A DNA stretch of 64,000 nt from Fuerstiella sp. (GTDB lineage: Bacteria > Planctomycetota > Planctomycetia > Planctomycetales > Planctomycetaceae), in the NCBI GenBank assembly GCA_022447185.1, contig JAKVAY010000036.1, positions 45,139 to 109,138 of the forward strand. The letters run 5' to 3'. This document shows, piece after piece, positions 8,857 to 18,297 of this stretch. The notes beneath the pieces were generated by a model, which worked only from the letters and a program-made list of their open reading frames with translations, did not search any database and was not told where the DNA came from. Numbering within the stretch: position 1 is the stretch's first letter; every line of letters starts with the position of its first letter. The translations under genes and the position numbers were made by a program.

Positions 8857-9402
8857 ATGCCGTATTTCACGCGTCTAACCGACATTGTTACCTGCAGTCT
8901 GACAGAAATTCTGGACGGGACCACGGACCCGGAGGGCACGTTGCGGGAAGTAATTCAGGAAATGGAAGAGGGATTGTCAGGTGCTCGGCGAAGTGCTCAA
9001 ACAGCCGACAGCAACCGTGTTCGAATCCAGCGGGACATCGATGAACACCATGCACAGACGGATCAGTGGGCCAATCAGGCTCGACTGGCACTGGAAGCAG
9101 GTCGTGAAGACGATGCCCGGAACGCTCTAACACGGAAACTCGAACTCGAAGACCTTCTCGGCGGACTCAGACCTGAACTCGATGCGGCGGCAAAAACGCA
9201 CGAACATATGCTGCGGATTCAAAAAGCATTGGAAGTTCGCCACAGCGAAGCGTTGCGGAGACTGAGCGAAGTCACTGGTTCACCGGCTGGAATTCAACCT
9301 GAATCGGAACCTGCTGTTCATACAGTAGCACAGTCCCAGCTGGAGCGACAAAACGAGGTAGAAGCGGAACTCGAAGCACTCAGAAAACAACTGGGAACCT
9401 GA
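8857..9402 (+). CDS. PspA/IM30 family protein (envelope-stress coiled coil)
   Basis: 181 residues. The N-terminal pattern FTRLTDIVTCSLTEILDGTTDPEGTLREVIQEMEE matches the PspA/IM30 (Vipp1) N-terminal helix region, and most of the rest is a heptad-rich coiled coil (VRIQRDIDEHHAQTDQW, ARLALEAGREDDARNALTRK, LRPELDAAAKTHEHM). Proteins of this ESCRT-III-like family coat and stabilise the inner membrane under stress. It is somewhat shorter than E. coli PspA (222 residues), lacking much of the last helices. Its position after an ECF sigma factor suggests a stress module, which is inference. Confidence 0.8.
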   Translation: MPYFTRLTDIVTCSLTEILDGTTDPEGTLREVIQEMEEGLSGARRSAQTADSNRVRIQRDIDEHHAQTDQWANQARLALEAGREDDARNALTRKLELEDLLGGLRPELDAAAKTHEHMLRIQKALEVRHSEALRRLSEVTGSPAGIQPESEPAVHTVAQSQLERQNEVEAELEALRKQLGT

Positions 9403-9690
9403 GATTTCTTGGTCAAACTTCGGTGCTGCAGGTGTCCCGCAAAAACCCGGCTGCAGGAAAGATCCGGCATAACGACCGCGGTGTCTTAATTCGACAGTAG
9501 TATTAATCCGGGAAGGCCCTGCCAGGTTTTGCTCTGAATGACTGTAATAAAGCCATTGGCAATAAAATCTCACGCACCGTTCACTGGAACTCCGGCTCCG
9601 ACTCACCGACGCTGTCAGGAAAACCTGTACGGTTACGGTGCAGCTTGAAGGATACCGACCTATTCGCGCTGCAATTCAGTGAATGACCAT

Positions 9691-11289
9691 CTACGTTCCA
9701 TTCCACTCCCGCAACAATGCTTCAATGCGTGCCTTGTTAAAGTTGTCGGGAACCGGATAGTCCTGGTTGGCAATCAGCTCATCAATCGACAGTTCCCCGG
9801 ATGAGATCCCGTCGGTCGGAATCTCAGCGTGAGCTGTCCATGCGATGGCGTTCAGTACGAGTTTACGAAAATTGGCATTGCCCCAGTTCCAGTGAAAGTG
9901 GCCACCGGTGAAACCAAATCCGCGGCCTCCATCCGACCGTTCGTGCGCCCACGCCACATGTTGTGGTTCCTGCCGTTCAAGCACAGCCGCTCTCACGTAT
10001 TCATTATTGCTGTGTGGACCATCGTCACGGCTCAGCGAGTCGGCCGGAGGAAGATCCGTGAGAATCGGAGTGACGCCGGTCAGCTCATTCACAAACCGCA
10101 TGTGGTAATACCATTCATCATGAATCGTGAAAGGCCTGACACCTCGCGCAATCGGATGACTGGGTAATCTGTCAAAACTCGCGGTCCAGTGCGGATTCAC
10201 CGACCAGTGTGTTTCAAAGTATCCGCCGATCCAGTCTCGAATGGCGTCCCCTGAATCACCCGTCGGAACCTCGACACCGTAGTGGATGCAGGCCATTCCC
10301 ACTCCACGATTCTGAATCTGACGCAACCGTTCGAGATGTTCGTTAAACGGATGCCCTGCGCCACCATCGGCGTAGATCACTATTGCATCAGCATAGTCCA
10401 GTACCGTTTCGTCCTTCGGCCAGCCATCCGTGTAGACGCTGGCCTCAATGTCGAGTCGACTGTTGTTCAGTGCTTCCGCCAGCAGCATGCAGCCGGCACG
10501 GTGTTCGTGCGACCCAAATCCATGGCTGGGTGTACCGGAGATCATCGCGACTCGTTTAGTTACCGGCAGCTTCTTCAGTCGAATGTTACGAAACTGCACT
10601 TTCATCGGCTTACCAACATGAATCTGAAATGCAAGCACTCCGGACGATCGACGCTGTTTGAGGTCGTTATCGACACATTCGATCGTCTTGTGTCCGTTGA
10701 TGTAATGTTTGAATCGGTGTCCACTGGCTTCAATACGGTAGCTGTTCCAGTCATCTTTGCGGATTTCTTTCTGCAGCTCAGCCCCGTCTGCAAATTGCTG
10801 CACGACTGTTTTAACAAATTTTCCACCGCGTACTGTCAACTCTGTCGACTGTCCTCGTTCCGCCAGAATACCTCGAAACCGCTCGCCGTACAGGATGCCG
10901 GAGTAAGTGTCGCCAGCTTCGAAGTCTGCCTGATACCCGCCAATCAACCATTTCGAATCCGGGACTTCGAAGCTGCGGTACTGAATCCCCGAATTAGCGG
11001 AACTGCGATCAACGGTACCAATGATGCGGTACTCAAGTTCCAGCTCGAAATTGTCAACGTCGCCCCCGCGCCAGATGATAAAACTGTTTTGTTTCAGCTT
11101 GATTTCCGGTGTTGTTTCACCGGTGATCGCACCATCTTCGACAGACCACAGCCGAGGATCACCATCCCAGCCATTGAGAGTTTTTCCGTCAAACAGATTT
11201 TGCCATTCGTCGTCAGCACGGGCAATCGATGCAAAGCAACAGGCGAAAGCAAGAAGGTGGAGAACGAACAGAGAGCAACGAAACTTCAT
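9691..11289 (-). CDS. Secreted fusion of DUF1080 (3-keto-disaccharide hydrolase-like) and ThuA-like domains
   Basis: 532 residues from the ATG at 11289, which has GGAG 9 bases upstream; an in-frame TTG three codons earlier is less likely. A signal peptide (FRCSLFVLHLLAFACCFASIARAD) precedes DUF1080, seen in WQNLFDGKTLNGWDGDP, IIWRGGDVDNFELELEYR, SANSGIQYRS and DWNSYRIEASGHRFKHYING; this jelly-roll family includes 3-keto-disaccharide hydrolases. From about residue 245 a ThuA-like (glutamine-amidotransferase-like, trehalose-utilisation) domain follows: RVAMISGTPSHGFGSHEHRAGC, DAIVIYADGGAGHPF, GVGMACIHYGVEVP, and GGRGFGFTGGHFHWNW. The two domains often co-occur in planctomycete sugar-catabolic genes, here in one polypeptide. 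Last gene of a minus-strand group of three. Confidence 0.88.
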   Translation of the reverse strand: MKFRCSLFVLHLLAFACCFASIARADDEWQNLFDGKTLNGWDGDPRLWSVEDGAITGETTPEIKLKQNSFIIWRGGDVDNFELELEYRIIGTVDRSSANSGIQYRSFEVPDSKWLIGGYQADFEAGDTYSGILYGERFRGILAERGQSTELTVRGGKFVKTVVQQFADGAELQKEIRKDDWNSYRIEASGHRFKHYINGHKTIECVDNDLKQRRSSGVLAFQIHVGKPMKVQFRNIRLKKLPVTKRVAMISGTPSHGFGSHEHRAGCMLLAEALNNSRLDIEASVYTDGWPKDETVLDYADAIVIYADGGAGHPFNEHLERLRQIQNRGVGMACIHYGVEVPTGDSGDAIRDWIGGYFETHWSVNPHWTASFDRLPSHPIARGVRPFTIHDEWYYHMRFVNELTGVTPILTDLPPADSLSRDDGPHSNNEYVRAAVLERQEPQHVAWAHERSDGGRGFGFTGGHFHWNWGNANFRKLVLNAIAWTAHAEIPTDGISSGELSIDELIANQDYPVPDNFNKARIEALLREWNGT

Positions 11290-11454
11290 AACAATCAATC
11301 TCCAGGCATGAGGTCGTAATAATCGGGTGATATGGCCAGAAACATCTACCCGTGACGGCAGCCGGTTAAGTCCTACAACAGTTATTAATATTAATCACGT
11401 ATCAGGTCCGTACGACTCTCAATCAGTGGCGGACCGTTGAAAAACAATCGAAGC

Positions 11455-12927
11455 CTATCCCTTCTGAAGGTCCAGACAGACCAACCAGTCCTCACTGCGA
11501 AGGAACAACTTTCCATTGGAAATGACCGGAGCAGCCCATGCCGGATAGTGAATTTCCGGCATGGAAAACCTTCCGCGTTCCCGAAACGATTTAGGGTCAG
11601 CCGGAACGATGGCCAGCGTTCCGCGTTCGCCAAGCACCACGAATCGATCACCAGCCAGAGTCAGGGATCCTCGACCATAGTATGGGTACGGGACGAATTC
11701 ACGCGTCCTGACATTGACAATTCGCTTTGTTTCCGGATCGCGGGTAAAATCCTTCAGATTGCCGCTGAAACCAGTGGACTTCCAGATGACTTCGCCGTCG
11801 CTGAGTCGAATGCACCGAAGTTCACCTTCGTTCTCATGCCGACCACTGAATCCATAGACGAAGCCATCGATGTGAATCGGAGTCGACCAGTGCGCGAGAA
11901 GATTGTGTTTGTTTCGCCAGACCTCTTCAAATGACTTTCCATCCGCGTTGACTTTGATGAGAGCTGAGCCTGCTTTGTAGGCAGCGGACAGCAGAATCTG
12001 ATCATCGACCACAACCGGCCTCGCTGCATTCACGGATTCATGAACGCGCGGCCGGAACCAGTAATGAAAATTTTCTGCTCCGGTCTGCGGATCCAGTGAC
12101 AACAGCCCCTGTCGCATCAGACACAGCAAATGGCGTTGAGAGTGAATAGTGGCGATGATGGGCGACGAATAGCTGACGACCATTTCGCTGCCCGTCCATT
12201 TGTGTGGTTTACTGCTGTTGGCATCGACTTCACCGTCCCAGGTAGATCGTCCGCCGGCTTTCCATTCCACCCTGCCATCTTGCCGGTTGAACGCGACCAC
12301 ACCGGAATCGGGTTGGCCGCCCACCATCACGATCACTCGATCGCCATCCAGAATTGGAGAACAGCCAACGCCAAAAAACCATTCCGGCAGTCGAAATTTT
12401 TTCCTGAGATCATGCTGCCAGACCAGTTGGCCGTCGTCAATGTTCAGACATGTCAGCATGCCTTCGGCGCCCAGCGTGATGCACTGACCGTTGTCCAGAA
12501 CCGGAGAACAACGTGGCCCATTGTTGTATCCATAGGGATCAGAGAAATCGCTTGTGTATGCATATCGCCAGATTTCTGCTCCGTCGGTCAGTGACCGACA
12601 TGACACGATCTCCACCCGCTTCTGTCTGTGATGTACAACCAGTCGATCGCCAAGCACAGACGGTGCGCTATAACCAGTGCCGACTTCCTGTTTCCACAGG
12701 AGTGGCGGCTTCCCCTCGGACCAGTCGAGATTCAGACCCGTTTCACTTGATACGCCGGTGTGTTGGGGGCCAAGAAACCATGGCCAGTCTTCACCATGAC
12801 TGACTGGCGAGCCACATAACATCAGGAGGCACATCGCCATGGATATGCGCAGAAAAGCAAAACCCAGGTTTCGCACAATATGAGCTGACCTGGAATCGGA
12901 TTCCGTTCTGAGTATCGAGACCTGCAT
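11455..12927 (-). CDS. Secreted PQQ-like beta-propeller repeat protein
   Basis: 490 residues. A hydrophobic export segment lies around 25-45 (FAFLRISMAMCLLMLCGSPVSHGEDW), and the mature part begins WPWFLGPQHTGVS as in the planctomycete PQQ-binding-like propellers. Repeated blades contain GxxxW patterns such as DGAEIWRYAY, DGQLVWQHDL, DGRVEWKAGG and DGEVIWKS. Catalytic residues of true quinoprotein dehydrogenases are not evident, so it may be a non-catalytic propeller. It lies between the sugar-isomerase-like gene (63 bases upstream) and the DUF1080-ThuA gene and is paralogous to the gene at 26559-27809. Confidence 0.85.
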   Translation of the reverse strand: MQVSILRTESDSRSAHIVRNLGFAFLRISMAMCLLMLCGSPVSHGEDWPWFLGPQHTGVSSETGLNLDWSEGKPPLLWKQEVGTGYSAPSVLGDRLVVHHRQKRVEIVSCRSLTDGAEIWRYAYTSDFSDPYGYNNGPRCSPVLDNGQCITLGAEGMLTCLNIDDGQLVWQHDLRKKFRLPEWFFGVGCSPILDGDRVIVMVGGQPDSGVVAFNRQDGRVEWKAGGRSTWDGEVDANSSKPHKWTGSEMVVSYSSPIIATIHSQRHLLCLMRQGLLSLDPQTGAENFHYWFRPRVHESVNAARPVVVDDQILLSAAYKAGSALIKVNADGKSFEEVWRNKHNLLAHWSTPIHIDGFVYGFSGRHENEGELRCIRLSDGEVIWKSTGFSGNLKDFTRDPETKRIVNVRTREFVPYPYYGRGSLTLAGDRFVVLGERGTLAIVPADPKSFRERGRFSMPEIHYPAWAAPVISNGKLFLRSEDWLVCLDLQKG

Positions 12928-12990
12928 TGAATCAATTCATGAACACGGATTTGTCAACAGCGGCACATGAAAAAAGCTTTACCGACGTAC

Positions 12991-13845
12991 TCACTCAGCC
13001 AGAATCTCGCTGCGAAGCGATTCCAACAGTCGAACCGCCTGTCCAATATCAGCTTTCTGGCGATCCCGGTCCTCGGGGATTTCCCGTTCGATCGTCAATG
13101 GGCCATCATAGCCAAGGTCCCGCAGTGTTTGCAGGTAGTTTTTGATGCCGACGTCGCCGTCTCCCAGAGGAACCTCCTGCCCCCAAGCCTCTCCTCGCTT
13201 GTCTTCCGGCGCCCACGTGGCGTCCTTGCAATGAATGCTCCGAACGTAGCGTCCAACTTTCTTAAGAGCCTCGATAGGTTCACCCGTTCCGTACAAAATC
13301 ATGTTCGCGGGATCGAAATTAATGAATAAGTTGTCACGATCGACTGATTTGATGAATTCAAGGAGATGATCGGCTGATTCCTGACCTGTTTCCAGATGCA
13401 GCGTCTGGCCATTGTTCCCAATATGGTCCAGCAGATCCCGTGTCACATCCAGCAAGGTGTGATAGCTGTCGGAAGACACGTCTTCCGGAACAAATCCAAT
13501 ATGCAGGCCAACCGCATCCAGGCCGAGCATTCGTGCAAAGTCGCTGATTTCTTTAAACTCCTGAACACGTGCCTGCTGTGTTTCTGGGGGGACAAGGCCA
13601 ACTGTACGAACACAGGTGGCAATGTCGGCGTAACTTTCACCTTCGAACCCCCCAAACATACAGGTGATCGTAATCCCGGCGTCTGCGCATTTAGCTGCAA
13701 AACGATCCGCAGACTCCTGAGTACGAGTCTCCGGGCGAGGTGTGTGCAACTGGATCGACGGAATATTTAGTTCCTGGACCACATCGAGGTGAACTCCCAA
13801 TCCTGCATCCAGAGAAGCAAAAACACCAATCGGCCACTGACTCAT
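12991..13845 (-). CDS. Sugar phosphate isomerase/epimerase-type TIM barrel (AP endonuclease 2 family)
   Basis: 284 residues from the ATG at 13845, which has AAAGGAAG just upstream; a longer frame to 13926 lacks this support. Features of the xylose-isomerase-like TIM-barrel family: GITITCMFGGFEGESYADI, LGLDAVGLHIGFVPED, LHLETGQESADHL (metal Glu), FINFDPANMILYG (metal Asp/His region), VRSIHCKDATWA, and GPLTIEREIPEDR near the C-terminus (metal Glu). Members bind divalent metal and isomerise, epimerise or dehydrate sugars; substrate unknown. As the first gene of the minus-strand group with PQQ-propeller and DUF1080-ThuA genes, a role in breakdown of an oxidised sugar is plausible. Confidence 0.85.
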   Translation of the reverse strand: MSQWPIGVFASLDAGLGVHLDVVQELNIPSIQLHTPRPETRTQESADRFAAKCADAGITITCMFGGFEGESYADIATCVRTVGLVPPETQQARVQEFKEISDFARMLGLDAVGLHIGFVPEDVSSDSYHTLLDVTRDLLDHIGNNGQTLHLETGQESADHLLEFIKSVDRDNLFINFDPANMILYGTGEPIEALKKVGRYVRSIHCKDATWAPEDKRGEAWGQEVPLGDGDVGIKNYLQTLRDLGYDGPLTIEREIPEDRDRQKADIGQAVRLLESLRSEILAE

Positions 13846-14126
13846 TGATCTTCCTTTGCCAGACTTACGGTGCTGTACAACCAGATATTGGCGAAGGGCG
13901 TCCGGATTTGCAAACGGCAGAGACAAGATCCGGAGTTGTCAATGAGATCGTCCGACTGACCCCAAACCTTCCACAGGCAACAATGGTGAAGAAAGTTCGG
14001 ATGTGGACTCATCGCTGCCAACGTACAATTCATCCTGTTGAACAGAATGCATCGCAAACATTCACTCCGGCTGAATGATTCGCTTAGAGATATTCTTTTG
14101 GCAACAACGAAATTCAACAGCCGCCG

Positions 14127-15518
14127 TTATGTGAGCAAATCCTTATCGACCGCAGCGCCATTCGTCTGTGTTACAGGTGGACGACGCATCTGTGCGACCC
14201 AGCCAGCTGTGGAAAGGACAATCAATGCACCGGTTAAGGGTGCCCTCATTCGTGTGTTGGTCCAGTAAAACGAATGCACCACCAGAAAAGACATGACACT
14301 CACCCACAGCAAAATCACATAGTGATTCCGATAGAGTCGCAGCAGGCTGAAGATAAGACCAATCCCTGTCAATCCGTACCAGGTACCTACGGCATACAGC
14401 AAATATCCTGGCAGTGAGTCACCGCTGGCTGTTGGCGTCAAAGCCCAAAAACGGCGCCAGCGCAGGATGACCGCACGGACTGCCATCGCTGGTTGATTCC
14501 GAATTTCGGTCACAGCCTGCTGGTACATCCAGTCATCGACGACATGCTCATCGGCCTGGCCCCTACCGGACTCTTCCAGACCACGATGCAAACCGTGCTG
14601 CCAGCCCTGAAGCGAGTTTGCGTCCCAGGTTGCCTGCCTTCCGGATACCACACGTTGATAGAATTCGGAGTTATTTCCCAGCAGTAACGTATAGCCTCCA
14701 TGTGTTGTCGCAGGGATCAGAGCTCCAAAATGAAGGGCATTCCGAATGACCCATGGCGCAACTGTAAGTGCAGCCACAACGGCAGGCATCCCGATCCATA
14801 CTAAACGCGGAATGACAGACAAACGCCGGGCACAAATTGAATGCCATTGAATGACGGCCATCGTCAGACTCAGTAACACGCAGCTGACCATCACGACCGG
14901 TCGACACAGAACGCTGACTCCCAGCAGCAGACCAGCGATTGCTGCCACGCGAAATCCGTAACCGGTATCCGAACACCTGGCATGCCGAACAAAGCGCAGC
15001 AGATAAACGAGAGACACTGTAAAAGTCGCAGCGCAGACATTTTCCGTCATGGGTTCTGTGGTGTATCGAACCAGCAACGGATCAGCAGCGGCGGCAAATC
15101 CAACGATCGCAACGCCCGTACAGTGCAGATTCAATTCCCTGGCCAACTGAACTGCACCCACGACGAACACGAGTCCGGCCATCAAATTACAGATGGCGAC
15201 AGCATCTGCTGAGGAAAATCCCGGCGTCAACAGGCCAGCCAGCAGCAGTGGATAAAACACGGGACGAAAAGCTGTGGGATGTATCCCGTTTGCTGCGACG
15301 TACCCCTTACCTTCGGCCAGCATTGTTGCCAGTCGCACGTAGGCATCCGGATCACTTTGCAGTCGATCGCCGTCAACCACGATAACCGTAATCCGCAGGA
15401 CCAGCGTAAGGACCAGCAATCCCCCTGTCGTCACCATGATACCGGTTTGCTGAGACCAGCGAATGTCGCTCTCCCGTTCGAAGACCTGCCCGAATCCCAC
15501 GGCTGCGGGTTGCACCAA
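14127..15518 (-). CDS. Polytopic GT-C type glycosyltransferase (ArnT/PMT-like)
   Basis: 463 residues with about ten hydrophobic segments. The first extracytoplasmic loop has the acidic pattern QSDPDAYVRLATMLAEGKGY typical of lipid-phosphate-sugar-dependent GT-C enzymes, followed by FRPVFYPLLLAGL; later RPVVMVSCVLLSLTMAV and VAPWVIRNALHFGALIPATTHGGYTLLLGNN match related family 39-like transferases. It would move a sugar from a polyprenyl-phosphate donor to lipid or protein at the outer face of the inner membrane. The start is a TTG at 15518 (GTG next codon) 17 bases after the fabI stop; an internal ATG at 15437 is an alternative. The C-terminal tail after the last helix is hydrophilic. Confidence 0.75.
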   Translation of the reverse strand: MVQPAAVGFGQVFERESDIRWSQQTGIMVTTGGLLVLTLVLRITVIVVDGDRLQSDPDAYVRLATMLAEGKGYVAANGIHPTAFRPVFYPLLLAGLLTPGFSSADAVAICNLMAGLVFVVGAVQLARELNLHCTGVAIVGFAAAADPLLVRYTTEPMTENVCAATFTVSLVYLLRFVRHARCSDTGYGFRVAAIAGLLLGVSVLCRPVVMVSCVLLSLTMAVIQWHSICARRLSVIPRLVWIGMPAVVAALTVAPWVIRNALHFGALIPATTHGGYTLLLGNNSEFYQRVVSGRQATWDANSLQGWQHGLHRGLEESGRGQADEHVVDDWMYQQAVTEIRNQPAMAVRAVILRWRRFWALTPTASGDSLPGYLLYAVGTWYGLTGIGLIFSLLRLYRNHYVILLWVSVMSFLVVHSFYWTNTRMRAPLTGALIVLSTAGWVAQMRRPPVTQTNGAAVDKDLLT

Positions 15519-15535
15519 ATTCTCAACTCAGGACG

Positions 15536-16336
15536 TCAACTGCCGCAGCGACCAATAATTTCGTCGTCGAAATAGTTTGTGGACATACCGGCATCCAGCA
15601 CGATGCCCTGCGAATTGATTCCCGAGGAACGAGGACTCAGCAGGAACACAACGGCAGAAGCCACTTCGTCCGTCTGCACTCCCTGTTTTCGCAGAGTTGC
15701 CTGTTCGGCAAACAGGTAGCTGTCCGCATATCCTGGTATCCCCGCAGACGCTGATGTTTTCAAAAGACCTGGACACACAGCATTGAAACGAATCGAAGAG
15801 AATTTCGAAAATGATTTCGCCAGGAAACAGACGGAAGAGTCCAGAGCAGCTTTGACCGGCGCCATATAACCATAATTTTCCGCCGCCATTCGCGTGGTGG
15901 AAATCGAAATCGTCACTACGCTGCCGTGCCTGGGATCCAATTGATCTTTCAGGACATTGGCGACCGCCGTCAGCGAAAAGCAGGAAATATCGACAGCCTG
16001 CAAAAACGCACTGCGAGGAGTTTCGTGAAACGGCAACCACCCTGAAGAATAATCCGCGAATGCCACGGAATGTACGATGCCGTGCAATGTTGACGTGACC
16101 TGGGCGATGTTGTCTCGCAAACGGTCAATCTCGTCCTGATTCTCCACGTCGCAAACGAAAACAGGCGAATCCGGAGCCAGTTTGCTCACGGTGTCAGCTC
16201 GATCTTGCGAACGCACACTGAAAATCACCCGTGCACCGGCCTCCATCAGCAATTGTGCTGTTTTCCAGGCAACACTCTTGCGATTGGCGACACCAAGTAC
16301 CAGGACGTCTTTGCCTTCAAGTTGCAGAAAATCCAT
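15536..16336 (-). CDS. fabI: Enoyl-[acyl-carrier-protein] reductase (NADH), FabI type
   Basis: 266 residues from the ATG at 16336, preceded by AGGA at good spacing; the longer frame to 16489 is unsupported. It is a short-chain dehydrogenase of the FabI group: [24 protein letters not shown] is the divergent nucleotide-binding start, HSVAFADY is typical, and the catalytic Tyr-x6-Lys appears as [10 protein letters not shown]-terminal [13 protein letters not shown] is characteristic. It reduces the trans-2-enoyl-ACP in each round of fatty-acid elongation. The gene is followed closely by the glycosyltransferase gene and diverges from trpE. Confidence 0.85.
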   Translation of the reverse strand: MDFLQLEGKDVLVLGVANRKSVAWKTAQLLMEAGARVIFSVRSQDRADTVSKLAPDSPVFVCDVENQDEIDRLRDNIAQVTSTLHGIVHSVAFADYSSGWLPFHETPRSAFLQAVDISCFSLTAVANVLKDQLDPRHGSVVTISISTTRMAAENYGYMAPVKAALDSSVCFLAKSFSKFSSIRFNAVCPGLLKTSASAGIPGYADSYLFAEQATLRKQGVQTDEVASAVVFLLSPRSSGINSQGIVLDAGMSTNYFDDEIIGRCGS

Positions 16337-16756
16337 CGTTGTCCTGAATGTGGTCCTGTTCCAGCCGCGGTCAGGGAAGATTTGACTGATATTCAGTTCA
16401 GCAGAATTGAATACGTGTACCCCGCAATTGTAGCTATTTCCGCAAACCCGCCAAATCAACGTTTTCCATGCTCCGGATGCCCCAAACATTGTTCGCCTTC
16501 AGTCCGCCCTGCAGGACACAGAATGGAACAGCCATAATTAAGACGGGCTGCCGCTTTCCGATGCGTCAGAACTCCGATAATCAATCAGAAATACGCGCAC
16601 AAAAAACAGACTTTGACTGTTTGCAGTAAATGGTACCTGGTGTGAGAATCGCTCCTGAGATTGATTGATTCGACGATCGCCTGCCTGACGATCGTTGACG
16701 CGGACCGCCCGTTATTCAATGCTGTCGGGTACCTTTACGTTCCGCATCCGGAAAAC
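16337..16756. other. Intergenic region between divergent fabI and trpE
   Basis: About 420 bases. A small AAACAG-(7)-CTGTTT inverted repeat at 16604-16622 lies some 135 bases before trpE. No attenuator with tandem Trp codons and no clear promoter hexamers were seen. The upstream extension of the trpE frame to a TTG at 16661 has no family similarity that I recognise. Confidence 0.35.
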
Positions 16757-18262
16757 ATGATGTCCGTTACGCACCATCCACCACATGACGCTTTCGCCGA
16801 ATACGCTCAGCAGGCCCGACTTGTGCCCGTCTTTCGTCAATTGACGTCGGATTCGCTGACACCGGTAACCGCCTGGCAACGATTAAGCGAAGGGGAGTCG
16901 TCTTTCCTGTTTGAAAGCGTAGTGGGTGGAGAAAAAATCGGTCGGTACAGCTTTGTCGGCAGCGGACCCTTTCTGACAATGTGTGCCTGGGGACCGGAAG
17001 TACAGGTTCGGTATAAAGATGGCACAACAGAAAAATGGAAAAGCAGTGATCCACTGACCGAACTTGACCGGTTGCTGGCCGAATTTCCCTGCGTCCACGT
17101 TCCTGGCCTGCCACGATTCTCAGGGGGGGCCGTGGGATACGCCAGCTACGATGTTGTGCGTTACACAGAGCATCTGCCCGATGTTCCTGAAGATGATCGC
17201 GGTCTGCCGGATCTGTGTTTTTCTCTGTACGACAGTATGGTTGTCTTCGATCACATCAGTAAAACGATCCTCGCCGTTGCTCTTGCTGATACCCAGGGAA
17301 CAACACCTCATGAAGCTCGTGACAATGCGGAACGCAGGCTGCAGACGCTTTGCCATCGTCTGAGTCACGATCCCGGCGGAATACCACTCAACGACATCGA
17401 CCTGACAGTCGAGCCCGAGATTGCCTCCGTCTCGAATTTCTCACAGTCGGAGTTCGAGGCGGCCGTGGAATCGTGCCGCGAGTATATTCGTGCGGGTGAC
17501 GTGTTCCAGGTCGTGATCGGTCAGCGTCTGACTCGTGAAAGTCAGGCCGCTCCGATCGATGTCTATCGCGCTTTGCGCATGGTGAATCCCAGCCCGTTCA
17601 TGTTTCTGCTGCAAACGCCGGATGTTCATCTTGTTGGCAGTTCGCCGGAGATCATGGTCCGTGTCGAAGACGGAGAAACGACAATCCGCCCGCTGGCCGG
17701 CACACGTCGCCGGGGACACACCAGTCAGGAAGATCGCGAACTGGCCAAAGAACTCCTTGCAGATCCCAAAGAACGGGCTGAACATGTGATGCTGATTGAC
17801 CTGGCGCGCAACGATGTAGGACGCGTCGCGGAATTCGGAACAGTGGAACTTGCTGACGTCATGGTGGTCGAACGTTACAGCCATGTGATGCACATTACGT
17901 CCAGTGTCACGGGACAGTTACAGCCCGGTATGACGGCGATTGAAGCACTGCGAGCCGGCCTGCCGGCTGGCACTGTTTCCGGAGCCCCTAAAGTTCGGGC
18001 CATGGAAATTATTGATGAAATTGAACCGCACAAGCGAGGTCCGTATGCCGGTGCCGTCGGCTACATCGATTTCACGGGAAATATGGATACCTGCATTGCG
18101 CTTCGAACGCTGGTGATCCAGGACGGCGTCATTTACGTGCAGGCAGGTGCCGGAATCGTCGCTGACAGCGTCCCTGAACTGGAGTACAAAGAAACACTGA
18201 ACAAGGCTCGAGCTTTACTCAAAGCGATTCATGTCGCTGAATCTCAGCTTTCAGATTCCTGA
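16757..18262 (+). CDS. trpE: Anthranilate synthase component I
   Basis: 501 residues from ATG 16757 (the next codon is also ATG). It converts chorismate to anthranilate with ammonia supplied by the TrpG glutaminase, which is not in this window. The N-terminal domain shows [17 protein letters not shown] and [20 protein letters not shown], the region of the feedback tryptophan site. The chorismate-binding domain has [76 protein letters not shown] and [10 protein letters not shown]. PabB is the main alternative, but length and the N-terminal pattern favour TrpE. holB follows 35 bases later on the same strand. Confidence 0.9.
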   Translation: MMSVTHHPPHDAFAEYAQQARLVPVFRQLTSDSLTPVTAWQRLSEGESSFLFESVVGGEKIGRYSFVGSGPFLTMCAWGPEVQVRYKDGTTEKWKSSDPLTELDRLLAEFPCVHVPGLPRFSGGAVGYASYDVVRYTEHLPDVPEDDRGLPDLCFSLYDSMVVFDHISKTILAVALADTQGTTPHEARDNAERRLQTLCHRLSHDPGGIPLNDIDLTVEPEIASVSNFSQSEFEAAVESCREYIRAGDVFQVVIGQRLTRESQAAPIDVYRALRMVNPSPFMFLLQTPDVHLVGSSPEIMVRVEDGETTIRPLAGTRRRGHTSQEDRELAKELLADPKERAEHVMLIDLARNDVGRVAEFGTVELADVMVVERYSHVMHITSSVTGQLQPGMTAIEALRAGLPAGTVSGAPKVRAMEIIDEIEPHKRGPYAGAVGYIDFTGNMDTCIALRTLVIQDGVIYVQAGAGIVADSVPELEYKETLNKARALLKAIHVAESQLSDS

Positions 18263-18297
18263 ATAAAAGCGAACCGTGCGATGGATCGACCGAACCA

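Noticed and set aside
10282-11319. 345-codon plus-strand frame
   Set aside because: Antisense to the DUF1080-ThuA gene; composition is that of a shadow frame.
16604-16622. Possible trp operator or attenuator hairpin
   Set aside because: Only a 6-bp stem with no Trp-codon leader peptide and no T-run; not enough support.
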